Positions 1 through 7,913 of a DNA stretch of 64,000 bases are shown piece by piece. The stretch spans positions 2,439,906-2,503,905 of the forward strand of contig JAVKHP010000001.1 in assembly GCA_031459855.1 (NCBI GenBank), given 5' to 3'. Position numbers and translations under genes: made by a program. Position 1 is the stretch's first letter, and each line of letters begins with the position of its first letter. Source of the DNA: Armatimonadota bacterium (lineage in GTDB: Bacteria > Sysuimicrobiota > Sysuimicrobiia > Sysuimicrobiales > Humicultoraceae). A model generated the notes under the pieces. That model was not told where the DNA came from and did no database searches. It saw nothing but the letters and a program-made list of their open reading frames with translations.

Positions 1-1002
1 CCGGTCCCGCCGCCTGCGGCCGCCGCGGCCTACTGTGCGCTGGGCGCGATGGTCGCGGTCGCCCGTGGGACGTGGCACCCCCCACGGGCCGCTCGCACGG
101 CGGGCGTGGCGGCGGCCCTCGCCGCGACGGCGCTCTGGCTTGCGGTCGCCACGCGGCCACCCGCGGTGCTCGTGGTGACTGTGCTCGACGTCGGGCAGGG
201 CGACGCCATCCTGATCCAGAGTCCCTCGGGCCGCGTCGCGCTCGTGGATGCCGGCGGTGAGCTGCACGCCGCGGCCACCGGCCGGGACGTGGGGCGACAG
301 CGCGTCGTGCCCGCGCTGCGCCGCGCGGGCGTGCGACGCGTCGACGTGGCAGCCCTGTCGCATCCCCATGAGGACCACGCGGGAGGACTGCCCGCGATCG
401 TGGAGAACTTCCCGGTCGGAGTCGTGCTGGATCCTGGTGTCCCGCATCCGTCGCCCGCCTACCTCCGCCTGTTGGGCGCCATCCACGGCGGGCGGATTCC
501 CCACCGGATCGCGCGGGCGGGCATGGAGGTCGACCTCGGGGCCGGCGTCCGCCTCGCGGTGCTCTACCCGCCGGAGGTCCCACCGCCGGTCGACGACGAT
601 CCGGTGCACGCGCGCGGCCTGGTGGCACGCCTGCGCTACGGGGCGTTCGCCGCGTTGCTCACCGGCGACGTCGAAGACGGCGTGGAGGACTACCTGCGCA
701 GCCGGGGCGCGGTGCTGGAGAGCGTCGTTCTCAAGGTGGGACACCACGGGAGCCGGACGTCCACCAGCCCGGCGTTCGTCGCTGCGGTCCGCCCGAAGAT
801 CGCGGTCATCTCCGTGGGCGCCGACAACGCCCACGGCCATCCCCATCCCGCGGTGCTCGACGTGCTGCAGCGCGCGGGCGTGCGGGTCTACCGCACCGAC
901 CGGCATGGCGCCGTGCGTCTCGAGAGCGACGGGCTGGTCGTCCGCGTCCGCCCGTTCCGCGACGAGCCGCGCGCGGGAGCAGACGTGGGGCAGGGCCCCT
1001 GA
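1..1002 (+). CDS. comEC: ComEC/Rec2 DNA-uptake channel, C-terminal part (5' truncated by window edge)
   Basis: The reading frame is open from base 1, so this is the 3' end of a longer gene; the ATG at 49 is internal. The visible 333 residues begin with the last hydrophobic segment of the Competence domain and continue into a metallo-beta-lactamase-like domain. The strand LDVGQGDAILI, the metal site SHPHEDHAGG, the TGDVE strand and VGHHGS are all present. ComEC forms the inner-membrane channel for single-stranded DNA in natural transformation, and this domain is thought to act as the nuclease. holA follows 24 nt downstream, as in many Firmicutes. The family and orientation are clear; whether the organism is transformable is not shown. 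Confidence 0.93.
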   Translation, partial: PVPPPAAAAAYCALGAMVAVARGTWHPPRAARTAGVAAALAATALWLAVATRPPAVLVVTVLDVGQGDAILIQSPSGRVALVDAGGELHAAATGRDVGRQRVVPALRRAGVRRVDVAALSHPHEDHAGGLPAIVENFPVGVVLDPGVPHPSPAYLRLLGAIHGGRIPHRIARAGMEVDLGAGVRLAVLYPPEVPPPVDDDPVHARGLVARLRYGAFAALLTGDVEDGVEDYLRSRGAVLESVVLKVGHHGSRTSTSPAFVAAVRPKIAVISVGADNAHGHPHPAVLDVLQRAGVRVYRTDRHGAVRLESDGLVVRVRPFRDEPRAGADVGQGP

Positions 1003-1026
1003 GCGGGAGCGCGCGGGTGCGCAGTC

Positions 1027-2004
1027 GTGCCTGAGCGGCCGGTCCTCATCATCGGCGAGGAGGAGTTCCTCGCGGAAGAGGCGCTGGCGCGGGTGGTGGA
1101 CCGGTTCCTGCCCGCAGCGGAACGCGCGCTGAACCTCGACGTCCTGGATGCGTCCACGCCGGTCAGCGAGCTGCTGGTGCGCCTGCAGACCGCGCCGTTC
1201 TTCGGGCCGCGCCGGGTGGTGGTGGTCCGGCGGCTGGAGGCGATGCGCGACACCGAGCAGGAGCAGCTCGCCGCTTACCTCGACGGGGATGACGAGCCGC
1301 CGACCGTGGCGGTCTTCATGGCGCGCGAGCTCGACCGCCGGCGCCGGCTGTTCCAGGCGCTGAAGCGCCGCGCCGAGATCATCGAGTGTCGGCCGCTCCC
1401 TCCCCGCGAGCTGCCCCGGTGGGTCGCAGATCGGTTTCGCGCCGTCGGCAAGCGCGTCGCGCCCGGTGCGGCCGAGCAGCTGGTCGCGCTGGCGGGCGGC
1501 GGTCTCCGCGACCTCGCCCACGAGGTGGACAAGGTCGCGTCCTACGTGGGCGACCGTCCGGTCGTCACCCCTGCGGACGTGGCGGCGATCGCCAGCCGGT
1601 TGGGCGAGGCGTCGATCTTCACCCTGGTCGACGCCGTCGGCAGCGGGCGGATGGCCGCGGCGCTGCGGGCGCTGCACGACAACCTGGCCACCCACGAGCC
1701 GCTGCAGGTCCTCTTCATGATCGCCCGGCAGTTCCGGCTGATCCTCCGCGCGCACCGCCTGGCCGGGCGCACGAGCCCCCAGGCCACTGCCGACCGGCTC
1801 GGGGTGCCGCCGTTCGTCGCGCGCAAGGTCACAGAGCAGGCGCGGCGGTTTCGCGCGGGGCAGTTCCCGGGCATCTTCGCCATGCTGGAGGACGCCGACC
1901 GCGCCATCAAGAGCGGCAGCCCGGCCCGGCTGGTGCTGGAGACCCTGATCGTGCGCCTGTGTGACGGCGAACGGCGGGGCGCGGGGGGACGGCGGGGCGC
2001 GTGA
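1027..2004 (+). CDS. holA: DNA polymerase III subunit delta (clamp-loader delta)
   Basis: A 325-residue protein starting at GTG 1027 (MPERPVLIIGEEEF...). Length and layout fit HolA: an N-terminal AAA+-like module without a working Walker A, with the characteristic LxGxExFLxxEA start, then a C-terminal collar domain (about residues 215-320). HolA is the clamp-loader wrench that opens the beta clamp. The neighbours comEC upstream and rpsT downstream (convergent, stop codons 11 nt apart) reproduce the comEC-holA-rpsT order of Firmicutes, which supports the call for this fast-evolving family. Confidence 0.92.
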   Translation: MPERPVLIIGEEEFLAEEALARVVDRFLPAAERALNLDVLDASTPVSELLVRLQTAPFFGPRRVVVVRRLEAMRDTEQEQLAAYLDGDDEPPTVAVFMARELDRRRRLFQALKRRAEIIECRPLPPRELPRWVADRFRAVGKRVAPGAAEQLVALAGGGLRDLAHEVDKVASYVGDRPVVTPADVAAIASRLGEASIFTLVDAVGSGRMAAALRALHDNLATHEPLQVLFMIARQFRLILRAHRLAGRTSPQATADRLGVPPFVARKVTEQARRFRAGQFPGIFAMLEDADRAIKSGSPARLVLETLIVRLCDGERRGAGGRRGA

Positions 2005-2015
2005 GCCCGGCCCGG

Positions 2016-2258
2016 CTACGCCGGACGCGACGCGGCACGGCGCATCAGGCGCGCCTTCACCCGGGCCGCCGCGTTGGGGTGGATGATGCGGCGCAGTGCG
2101 GCCTTGTCCAGCGCCTTCTGCGCCAGGGGAATGCGGGACGGATCGGCCAGCGCGCGCTTCACCAGCGTCTTGATCCGCGAGCGGACCGACGCGTTGGCGG
2201 CGCGCCGGCGCGCCGACTTGCGCAGATGCTTGAGACCCGACTTGGTACGCTTGGCCAC
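2016..2258 (-). CDS. rpsT: 30S ribosomal protein S20
   Basis: Encodes 80 residues with the S20 pattern: VAKRTKSGLKHLRKS at the N terminus and a lysine/arginine-rich helical bundle with VRSRIKTLVKRAL in the middle. S20 binds 16S rRNA early in 30S assembly. I chose the GTG at 2258 because AGGAGG sits just upstream; the frame extends further 5' but that part is not S20-like. It is convergent with holA and divergent from murJ. A good promoter (2308-2336) and a small leader hairpin (2278-2293) precede it. Confidence 0.95.
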   Translation of the reverse strand: MAKRTKSGLKHLRKSARRRAANASVRSRIKTLVKRALADPSRIPLAQKALDKAALRRIIHPNAAARVKARLMRRAASRPA

Positions 2259-2277
2259 CGATGCTCCTCCTGCGCGG

Positions 2278-2293
2278 GCCCCGCGCCCGGGGC
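2278..2293 (-). other. Hairpin in the rpsT 5' leader
   Basis: A perfect 6-bp stem (GCCCCG/CGGGGC) with a 4-nt loop lies between the predicted rpsT transcription start (about 2301) and its Shine-Dalgarno. S20 is autoregulated at translation in E. coli, so this could be a regulatory fold, but there is no T-tract and no further evidence. Confidence 0.35.
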
Positions 2294-2307
2294 ACCAACC
2301 GCGCGGC

Positions 2308-2336
2308 ATTCTAGCACGCGCGCAGGGCAGGAACAA
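2308..2336 (-). promoter_or_regulatory. Sigma-70 type promoter of rpsT
   Basis: On the reverse strand TTGTTC (2336-2331), a 17-nt spacer, then TAGAAT (2313-2308) preceded by TG, giving an extended -10 (TGCTAGAAT). The predicted start near 2301 leaves a leader of about 42 nt before the GTG. Confidence 0.7.
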
Positions 2337-2350
2337 GCCGCTCGCCGCGC

Positions 2351-3955
2351 GTGGCCATGACCGCCGGACGGCCGCGCCTCGTGCGCGCCGCGTCGCTGCT
2401 GGCCGTGGCGACGGTGGGCAGCCGGGTGCTGGGGCTGGTGCGCGAGGTGGTGGTGGCCGCGCTGTTCGGCGCCACCGACGCCAAGGCGGCCTACGTGATC
2501 GGCTACTACGTCCCGTTCTTCGTGCAGCGCCTGTTCCTGGGCGGCACGCTGTCGGTCGTGCTCATCCCCACGCTGGCAGAGGTCGAGGCGCGCGCGAGCG
2601 CGGCAGAGCGCGCGCGGGTGGTCGGCGCACTGGCCACGCTGGTGGTGGCCATCGGGGTGGCGATGGTGGCCCTGGGCCAGGTCGGAGCGCCCTGGCTGGT
2701 GCGGATCGCCGCGCCGGGGTTTGCGACCGACCCGGCCCAGCTGGCGCTCACCGTGCACCTGACGCGCATCAACTTCCTGGCGATGTTCTTCCTGGCCCTG
2801 GCGGTGTTCGCCACCGCCTACCTGCAGGCGCAGCAGCGGTTTGCGGCGCCGGCGCTGGCACCCCTGGCGTTCAACGTCACGATCATCGCCCTCACCCTCT
2901 GGTGGGGCCCACGCCTGGGGATCACCGGGCTGGCCGTGGCGTGGGTCGCCGGCACGGCCGTGCAGTTCGCCGCGCAGGTGCCCGCCCTGCTGGCCGCTGG
3001 CTTTCGGCCGCGCCTGGACGTCGACTGGCGGCATCCGGCGCTGCGCACGCTGGTGCGCCTCGCGGTCCCCGCGATGGTGGGACTCGCGATCGTGGAGATC
3101 AACGCCTACGTGGGGCGGTTCCTGGCGTCGCTGCTGCCCGCCGCGCCTGGCGTCAACGCGGTGGCGGCCCTCGACTACGCCTACGAGGTGGTGCAGGCAC
3201 CCATCGGGATCCTGGCCATCTCGGTGGCGACGGTGCTGTTTCCCGGGATGAGCCAGGCCGCGGCTGCGGGCGATCGGGCGGCGCTGCGGCAGGCGACCGC
3301 CCTGGGCGTGCGCGCCCTGCTCTTCCTGGTGCTGCCGGTGTCGGCGCTGCTGGTGGCCCTGGCGGCACCGGTGGTGCGGGTGGTGTTCGAGCGCGGCCAG
3401 TTCGGTGCCGGCGCCACCGCCACCGTGGCCGCGTGTCTGGCCGCCTACGCCGTCGGCCTCGTCCCCATGGCGCTGTACTACGTGGCCACGCGGGCGTTCT
3501 ACGCGCTGCAGCGCGTGCGCACGCCGGTGGCGGTGGGTGCGGTCATGGTGGGCGCCAACGCCCTGCTGGCCGCGGTGCTGATGCGCCCGCTGGGGGTCGC
3601 GGGCATCGCGCTGGCCAGCGGCCTGGTGGCGTTCGCCAACACGGGGGTGCTGCTGGTGCTCCTGGCGCGGGCGCTGGGCGGCCTTCAGGGTGGTCGTGCG
3701 GCGTCCACCGCGGTGCGGGCCGGCGCCGCGGCCGTCGTGGCTGCGGCGGCCGCCCGCGGTGTGCTCGCCGCAAGCGGTGGCGCCGTGCTCGTCCCGGGGG
3801 AGGCCGGGCGGGCTGCGGCGCTGGCCGTGGCCCTGGGGGCGGCCGCGGTGACGTATCTGGCCGGCTGCCTGCTGCTGCGGGTGGACGAGGTGACGTTGCT
3901 CCGGGACCTGGTGCGCCGGCGGCCCGCGCATGCGGCCGCCGCAGGCGTTCCTTGA
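2351..3955 (+). CDS. murJ: Lipid II flippase MurJ (MviN family)
   Basis: 534 residues, nearly all hydrophobic, with the 14-helix MurJ/MOP layout. The early motif RVLGLVREVVVAALFG is typical of MurJ TM1-2, and RGQFGAGAT recurs in the middle loop. MurJ flips undecaprenyl-linked peptidoglycan precursor across the inner membrane. Start: GTG 2351, or ATG 2357 two codons later; neither has a strong Shine-Dalgarno. The stop codon TGA (3953-3955) lies inside the TTGACA -35 box of the hrcA promoter, so the two units touch without a spacer. Confidence 0.93.
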   Translation: MAMTAGRPRLVRAASLLAVATVGSRVLGLVREVVVAALFGATDAKAAYVIGYYVPFFVQRLFLGGTLSVVLIPTLAEVEARASAAERARVVGALATLVVAIGVAMVALGQVGAPWLVRIAAPGFATDPAQLALTVHLTRINFLAMFFLALAVFATAYLQAQQRFAAPALAPLAFNVTIIALTLWWGPRLGITGLAVAWVAGTAVQFAAQVPALLAAGFRPRLDVDWRHPALRTLVRLAVPAMVGLAIVEINAYVGRFLASLLPAAPGVNAVAALDYAYEVVQAPIGILAISVATVLFPGMSQAAAAGDRAALRQATALGVRALLFLVLPVSALLVALAAPVVRVVFERGQFGAGATATVAACLAAYAVGLVPMALYYVATRAFYALQRVRTPVAVGAVMVGANALLAAVLMRPLGVAGIALASGLVAFANTGVLLVLLARALGGLQGGRAASTAVRAGAAAVVAAAAARGVLAASGGAVLVPGEAGRAAALAVALGAAAVTYLAGCLLLRVDEVTLLRDLVRRRPAHAAAAGVP

Positions 3956-3981
3956 CACTGCAAAAACCGCGGTGCTACGCT
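3952..3981 (+). promoter_or_regulatory. Vegetative promoter of hrcA-dnaJ
   Basis: TTGACA (3952-3957), 18-nt spacer, TACGCT (3976-3981). The -35 overlaps the murJ stop codon. CIRCE starts 9 nt after the -10, so HrcA bound there would cover the transcription start. Confidence 0.8.
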
Positions 3982-3990
3982 GAACGGTGA

Positions 3991-4017
3991 TTAGCACTCT
4001 CCTTGCGAGAGTGCTAA
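3991..4017 (+). promoter_or_regulatory. CIRCE operator (HrcA-binding inverted repeat)
   Basis: TTAGCACTC, 9-nt spacer, GAGTGCTAA: a perfect match to the CIRCE consensus. It lies in the 5' leader, 21 nt before the hrcA ATG and just after the -10 box. HrcA binding here represses the operon until heat shock titrates GroEL; that mechanism is established for the family. Confidence 0.98.
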
Positions 4018-4038
4018 CCCCCGGGAGGGATTACCGGG

Positions 4039-5067
4039 ATGACGCAGCTCGACGAGCGCAAGCGCGCGGTGCTGTGCGCCGTGGTCGAGGAGTACATCCG
4101 CTCGGCGGAGCCGGTGGGCTCCGAGCACCCGGCCGTGCGCGAGCGCCTGGGCGTCAGCCCGGCGACGATCCGCAACACCATGGCCGCCCTGGAGGACCTG
4201 GCGCTCCTGACGCACCCGCACACGTCCGCCGGGCGGGTGCCCACCGACGCCGGCTACCGGCTCTACGTGGACCTCATGCTGCAGGCCGAACCCCTCCCCG
4301 CCGCCGAGCGCCAGACCATCCGGCGACGCCTCGAGCGCTCGGCCGCTGAGCCCGACGAGGTCCCCGAGGAGGCCGCGCGGGTGCTGGCCCTGGTGACCCA
4401 GTACGCCTCCGTCGTGGCCTCCCCGGCCCTGGAGCATCAGACGTTCCGCTCGCTGCACCTGATGCCGCTCGGCGCCCGACGCGCGCTGGCGGTCATCGCC
4501 ACCAACGCCGGCGGCTTCCAGGGTCGCGTGATCGACCTGCCCGAGGGGGTCGGGCCCGACGACCTCGAGCAGCTCTCCCGGACCATCACCCAGCGCCTGC
4601 AGGGCGTGCGCGTGGCCGACCTGACCCGCGACCGGCTGGAGCGTGCCGTCGACGAGGCCTCGCGGTACCAGCGCCTGCTGCAAGAGGTCCAGGGCTGGCT
4701 GCGCCGCGAGGTGGCGCGGGGCGGCGCGCGGGTCGTCGTGGAGGGCGCGCGTCACCTGCTGCGCGAGCCCGAGTTCCACCGGCCGGAGGCTGCCACGCGG
4801 GTGCTGGCGGCGCTCGAGGAGGAGGAGCTGCTGGCCGAGGCGCTGGCTGGCGCGCCGGCGGAGGGCGTCTGGATCGTCATCGGCTCCGAGAACCGCCGGG
4901 AGGAACTGCGCCAGTGCAGCCTCGTGGTGGCGGCCTATCGGGCCGGCGGCCAGCCAGCCGGCTACGTGGGGCTCGTGGGGCCCACGCGCATGCGCTACCG
5001 CCGCGCGGTGGCTGCCGTCCAGTACGTCGCCGAGCGTCTCAGCGAAGCCCTCGCGGTCCTGGAGTAG
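4039..5067 (+). CDS. hrcA: Heat-inducible transcription repressor HrcA
   Basis: 342 residues, usual length. The N-terminal winged helix (about 1-75) contains YIRSAEPVGS, GVSPATIRNTMAALE and HTSAGRVPTDAGYR, all diagnostic of HrcA; a GAF-like domain and C-terminal dimerisation region follow. HrcA represses CIRCE-controlled chaperone genes, and a perfect CIRCE lies in its own leader, so autoregulation is expected. ATG 4039 is preceded by GGGAGGGA. dnaJ follows 6 nt downstream. Unlike the usual hrcA-grpE-dnaK-dnaJ order, grpE and dnaK are absent here. Confidence 0.97.
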   Translation: MTQLDERKRAVLCAVVEEYIRSAEPVGSEHPAVRERLGVSPATIRNTMAALEDLALLTHPHTSAGRVPTDAGYRLYVDLMLQAEPLPAAERQTIRRRLERSAAEPDEVPEEAARVLALVTQYASVVASPALEHQTFRSLHLMPLGARRALAVIATNAGGFQGRVIDLPEGVGPDDLEQLSRTITQRLQGVRVADLTRDRLERAVDEASRYQRLLQEVQGWLRREVARGGARVVVEGARHLLREPEFHRPEAATRVLAALEEEELLAEALAGAPAEGVWIVIGSENRREELRQCSLVVAAYRAGGQPAGYVGLVGPTRMRYRRAVAAVQYVAERLSEALAVLE

Positions 5068-5073
5068 CCGCCC

Positions 5074-6186
5074 GTGGCCGCCCGCGATCTCTACGCCGTG
5101 CTGGGGGTGGACCGGAACGCCTCGCAGGAGGAGATCAAGCAGGCCTTCCGGCGTCTGGCCCGCGAGTACCACCCCGACGTCAACAAGACGCCCGGCGCCG
5201 AGGAGCGCTTCAAGGAGATCAACGAGGCCTACCAGATCCTCAGCGACCCCGCCAAACGGCAGCAGTACGACCGGTTCGGCCGGGTCGCCGGTGACGTCGA
5301 CCGCGATCCCTTTGCGGGCGTCTCGCCGTTCGACGACCTGTTCGAGATGTTCTTCGGCGGCCGTCCGAGCGCGGCCCGCGCGGCGGAGGGACCGGAGCGC
5401 GGCGCGGACCTGCGGGTGGACCTGGAGCTGTCCCTGGAGGAGGTCGCCACCGGCGTCGAGCGGCGCGTCGAGGTGGTGCGGCTCGAGACCTGCCCGTCGT
5501 GCTTTGGGACCGGCGCGGAGCGCGGCTCGCGTCCCGAGCGCTGCGCGACCTGTCAGGGGACCGGCGAGGTCCGCCGGGTGTCGCGCACGGCCTTCGGGCA
5601 CCTGACGCGCATCGGGCCCTGCCCGCAGTGCGGCGGCACGGGCACCTACATCGCCAACCCATGCCGGCAGTGCCGCGGCGCGGGGCGGGTGGAACTGCCC
5701 CGCGAAGTCACGGTAGCCGTGCCGGCGGGCGTCGAGGACGGGATGCAGCTGCGGCTGCCCGGCGAAGGCGAAGCGGGAGCGCGGGGCGGCGAGCGCGGCG
5801 ACCTGTACGTCGTGGTGCACGTGGCGCCACACCGCGTGTTCACCCGCCGGGGCCGGGATCTGGCCTGCGAGGTGGAGATCTCCATGGTGCAGGCCGCGCT
5901 GGGCGATGTGGTGCCGATCAAGACGCTCACGGGCGAGGCCGAGCTGGAGGTGCCGCCCGGCACCCAGCCCGGGACGCGGCTTGTGCTTCGGGGGCACGGA
6001 CTGCCGGACCTGCGCGGGGGCCGTGGCGATCTCCACGTGACCGTGCGCGTGGTGATTCCCACGCGGCTGACCGCCGAGCAGCGCGAGCTCCTCGAGCGCT
6101 TCGCGGCCCTCGGTGCCGGGCGCGGCAGCGGGCGGCGCAAACCCATCTTGAAGAAGGTCAAGGACCTGCTGCAGCCGTCGCCGTGA
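5074..6186 (+). CDS. dnaJ: Chaperone protein DnaJ (type I Hsp40)
   Basis: 370 residues. J domain at 4-68 with the HPD tripeptide (YHPDVNK). Four zinc-finger repeats lie at about 146-210: [24 protein letters not shown] and CRQCRGAG. C-terminal substrate-binding beta domains follow. DnaJ delivers clients to DnaK and stimulates its ATPase. The glycine/phenylalanine-rich linker is unusually poor in glycine (around [19 protein letters not shown]). Start GTG 5074 lies 6 nt after the hrcA stop, so it is co-transcribed under CIRCE control. No partner dnaK or grpE is adjacent. Confidence 0.97.
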   Translation: MAARDLYAVLGVDRNASQEEIKQAFRRLAREYHPDVNKTPGAEERFKEINEAYQILSDPAKRQQYDRFGRVAGDVDRDPFAGVSPFDDLFEMFFGGRPSAARAAEGPERGADLRVDLELSLEEVATGVERRVEVVRLETCPSCFGTGAERGSRPERCATCQGTGEVRRVSRTAFGHLTRIGPCPQCGGTGTYIANPCRQCRGAGRVELPREVTVAVPAGVEDGMQLRLPGEGEAGARGGERGDLYVVVHVAPHRVFTRRGRDLACEVEISMVQAALGDVVPIKTLTGEAELEVPPGTQPGTRLVLRGHGLPDLRGGRGDLHVTVRVVIPTRLTAEQRELLERFAALGAGRGSGRRKPILKKVKDLLQPSP

Positions 6187-6247
6187 GCGTCCGGTGGCCA
6201 AAGGCAGCGGCCGCCGGACGGTCCAGCGCCGGGTGCAGGGTCCTGCG

Positions 6248-7141
6248 ATGCAGCAGGACGTCGCCGTGACGTGGCTCGAGGTCGCGGTCGCCGTGCGGCC
6301 GGCGCAGGTGGAGGCCGCGGGTGCCGTCCTGCTTCAGCACGTGCCCGCCGGGTTCGCTGAGGTGCGCCGCCGCCAGCGGACGCTGCTGGCCTACCTGCCC
6401 GCCTCAGCCGCCGGGCGCGCGACGCTACGGGCGTTGCAGGATGCCTTGCGCGCTCTGGGGGTGCGGGTGCGGACCCGTCGGGTGTCCGCGGCGCAATGGT
6501 CGGTGGCGCAGGAGGCGCATCGGCGGCCCGTGCGCGTCGGGGTCATCGAGATCCAGCCATCGCACTGGACGGCGCCGCCCCCACCCGGCTGCCACGCCGT
6601 GCGCCTCGATGCCGGGATGGCGTTTGGCAGCGGCACCCATCCGTCCACCCAGCTGTGCCTGCGGGCGCTGTCGGAGATGCCGCGCGGGGCGCGCGTGGTC
6701 GACGTGGGCACGGGCTCGGGGATCCTGGCGATTGCGGCCGCCCGGCTGGGCGCTGCGCGCGTGCTCGCCCTGGACATCGACCCGGTGGCCGTGGCCGTGG
6801 CACGGGCCAATGTGCGGCGCAACGGGCTGGCGCGGCGCGTCCGCGTCCGCCAGGGTGACGGTGGCCGCATGCGCGCCCGGGCCGACCTCGTGCTGGCCAA
6901 CCTCACGGCCGACGACGTCGCCCGCCTGCTGCCGCGCGTGGCCCGCTGCCTGCGCCCGGGCGGACGGGTGGTGCTGAGCGGGTTCGGATACGGACGCGCG
7001 GCCGCCGTGGCCGCCGTGGCCACGCGCTGCGGGCTGCGCGTCGAGCGGATCGCGCGGTTGCGCGGGTGGGCGGCGGTGCACGCGCGCGCGCCCGGGCCTG
7101 CTACCGCGCGCTCCATCCCGGGCCGGCGGGCGGACCGGTGA
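6248..7141 (+). CDS. prmA: Ribosomal protein L11 methyltransferase
   Basis: Class I SAM methyltransferase of the PrmA family, 297 residues from ATG 6248. N-terminal L11-recognition domain (TWLEVAVAV...), then AFGSGTHPST, VVDVGTGSGILAIAAA (SAM motif I), ALDIDPVAV (acidic loop) and LVLANLTADDV, the PrmA-specific NxTxD-like motif. It trimethylates L11 residues. A longer form from GTG 6194 is possible, but ATG 6248 puts the conserved WLEV strand where homologues start. The order dnaJ-prmA-rsmE matches Firmicutes; the end overlaps rsmE as GTGA. Confidence 0.93.
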   Translation: MQQDVAVTWLEVAVAVRPAQVEAAGAVLLQHVPAGFAEVRRRQRTLLAYLPASAAGRATLRALQDALRALGVRVRTRRVSAAQWSVAQEAHRRPVRVGVIEIQPSHWTAPPPPGCHAVRLDAGMAFGSGTHPSTQLCLRALSEMPRGARVVDVGTGSGILAIAAARLGAARVLALDIDPVAVAVARANVRRNGLARRVRVRQGDGGRMRARADLVLANLTADDVARLLPRVARCLRPGGRVVLSGFGYGRAAAVAAVATRCGLRVERIARLRGWAAVHARAPGPATARSIPGRRADR

Positions 7142-7893
7142 CCGGCAGCCCGCCTGGCCAGACGCCCCGGCGGTTCTACGTCGCCCCGGGGAGCCTCCCG
7201 GCTCCCCTGATCACCTTCGGGCCGCGCGAGGCCCACCACATCGCCCGCGTGCTGCGCCTGCGCCCGGGCACCCGCATCGTGGTGTTCGACGGCGCCTGCG
7301 AGGTGGACGCGGAGCTCGTGAGCACCACTGGCGGGGTCGTCACGGCCCGACCGCTGGGGCCGGTGCGGCCGATCGTCCGCCCGGTGGCACTCACGCTGCT
7401 CCAGGGGCTGCCGCGTGGTCCCAAGATGGACGTGATCGTGCGGATGGCCACCGAGCTCGGGGTGGCGGCCATTCGTCCGGTGCTGACAACGCGCGCCGCG
7501 CCGGAGCCGGGCGCTGCCCGGGTGGAGCGCTGGCGGCGCATCGCGCGCGAGGCCGCCCGGCAGTGCGGGCGGGGCGACGTGCCCGCCGTCGAGGCACCTG
7601 CCCCGCTGGCCCAGGCCCTGGCCGCGCTGGGGCCGGTCGACCTGCTGGTGGTGCCGTGGGAACGCGCCCGCCGACCGCTGGGCGCGGTGGTGGCGGGCCG
7701 CGCGTTCGCGGCGGCAGCGGTCCTCGTCGGGCCGGAAGGCGGTCTGGCCGCGGACGAGGTGGCGGCGGCAGAAGCGGCCGGGGGCGAGGCGGTCTCGCTG
7801 GGACCGCTGGTGCTGCGCACCGAGACCGCGGGCCTCGCCACGGTCGCCATGCTGCTGTACGAGCGATACCTCCGCTTGCATTTCGATACATGA
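7138..7893 (+). CDS. rsmE: 16S rRNA (uracil-1498-N3)-methyltransferase
   Basis: 251 residues, SPOUT-superfamily RsmE. N-terminal PUA-like domain (HHIARVLRLRPG), then a knotted SAM-binding domain with LLQGLPRGPKMDVIV, IRPVLTTRA, VGPEGGLAADEV and LGPLVLRTETAGL, the usual end motifs. It methylates U1498 in helix 44. I chose GTG 7138, which overlaps the prmA stop by 4 nt; the frame extends upstream without homology. The last codons and stop lie inside the argC promoter and ARG boxes. Confidence 0.95.
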   Translation: MTGSPPGQTPRRFYVAPGSLPAPLITFGPREAHHIARVLRLRPGTRIVVFDGACEVDAELVSTTGGVVTARPLGPVRPIVRPVALTLLQGLPRGPKMDVIVRMATELGVAAIRPVLTTRAAPEPGAARVERWRRIAREAARQCGRGDVPAVEAPAPLAQALAALGPVDLLVVPWERARRPLGAVVAGRAFAAAAVLVGPEGGLAADEVAAAEAAGGEAVSLGPLVLRTETAGLATVAMLLYERYLRLHFDT

Positions 7894-7912
7894 CTCTGTA
7901 TACTTATTCAGT
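7875..7912 (+). promoter_or_regulatory. Two tandem ARG boxes (ArgR operator) upstream of argC
   Basis: Box 2 (7895-7912, TCTGTATACTTATTCAGT) matches all but two defined positions of the E. coli consensus TNTGAATWWWWATTCANW. Box 1 (7875-7892, CTTGCATTTCGATACATG) is a weaker match. They are 2 bp apart, close to the 3-bp spacing of classical ArgR operators. The AT-rich patch stands out in this GC-rich sequence. Box 2 covers the -10 and box 1 the -35, so ArgR binding would block RNA polymerase. argR is the last gene of the operon, implying feedback. Confidence 0.85.
7876..7904 (+). promoter_or_regulatory. Promoter of the arg operon
   Basis: TTGCAT (7876-7881), 17-nt spacer, TATACT (7899-7904). 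The argC ATG is at 7914, so transcription would begin about 3 nt before it or at it. No Shine-Dalgarno fits between, suggesting a leaderless mRNA. Confidence 0.8.
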
Positions 7913-7913
7913 C

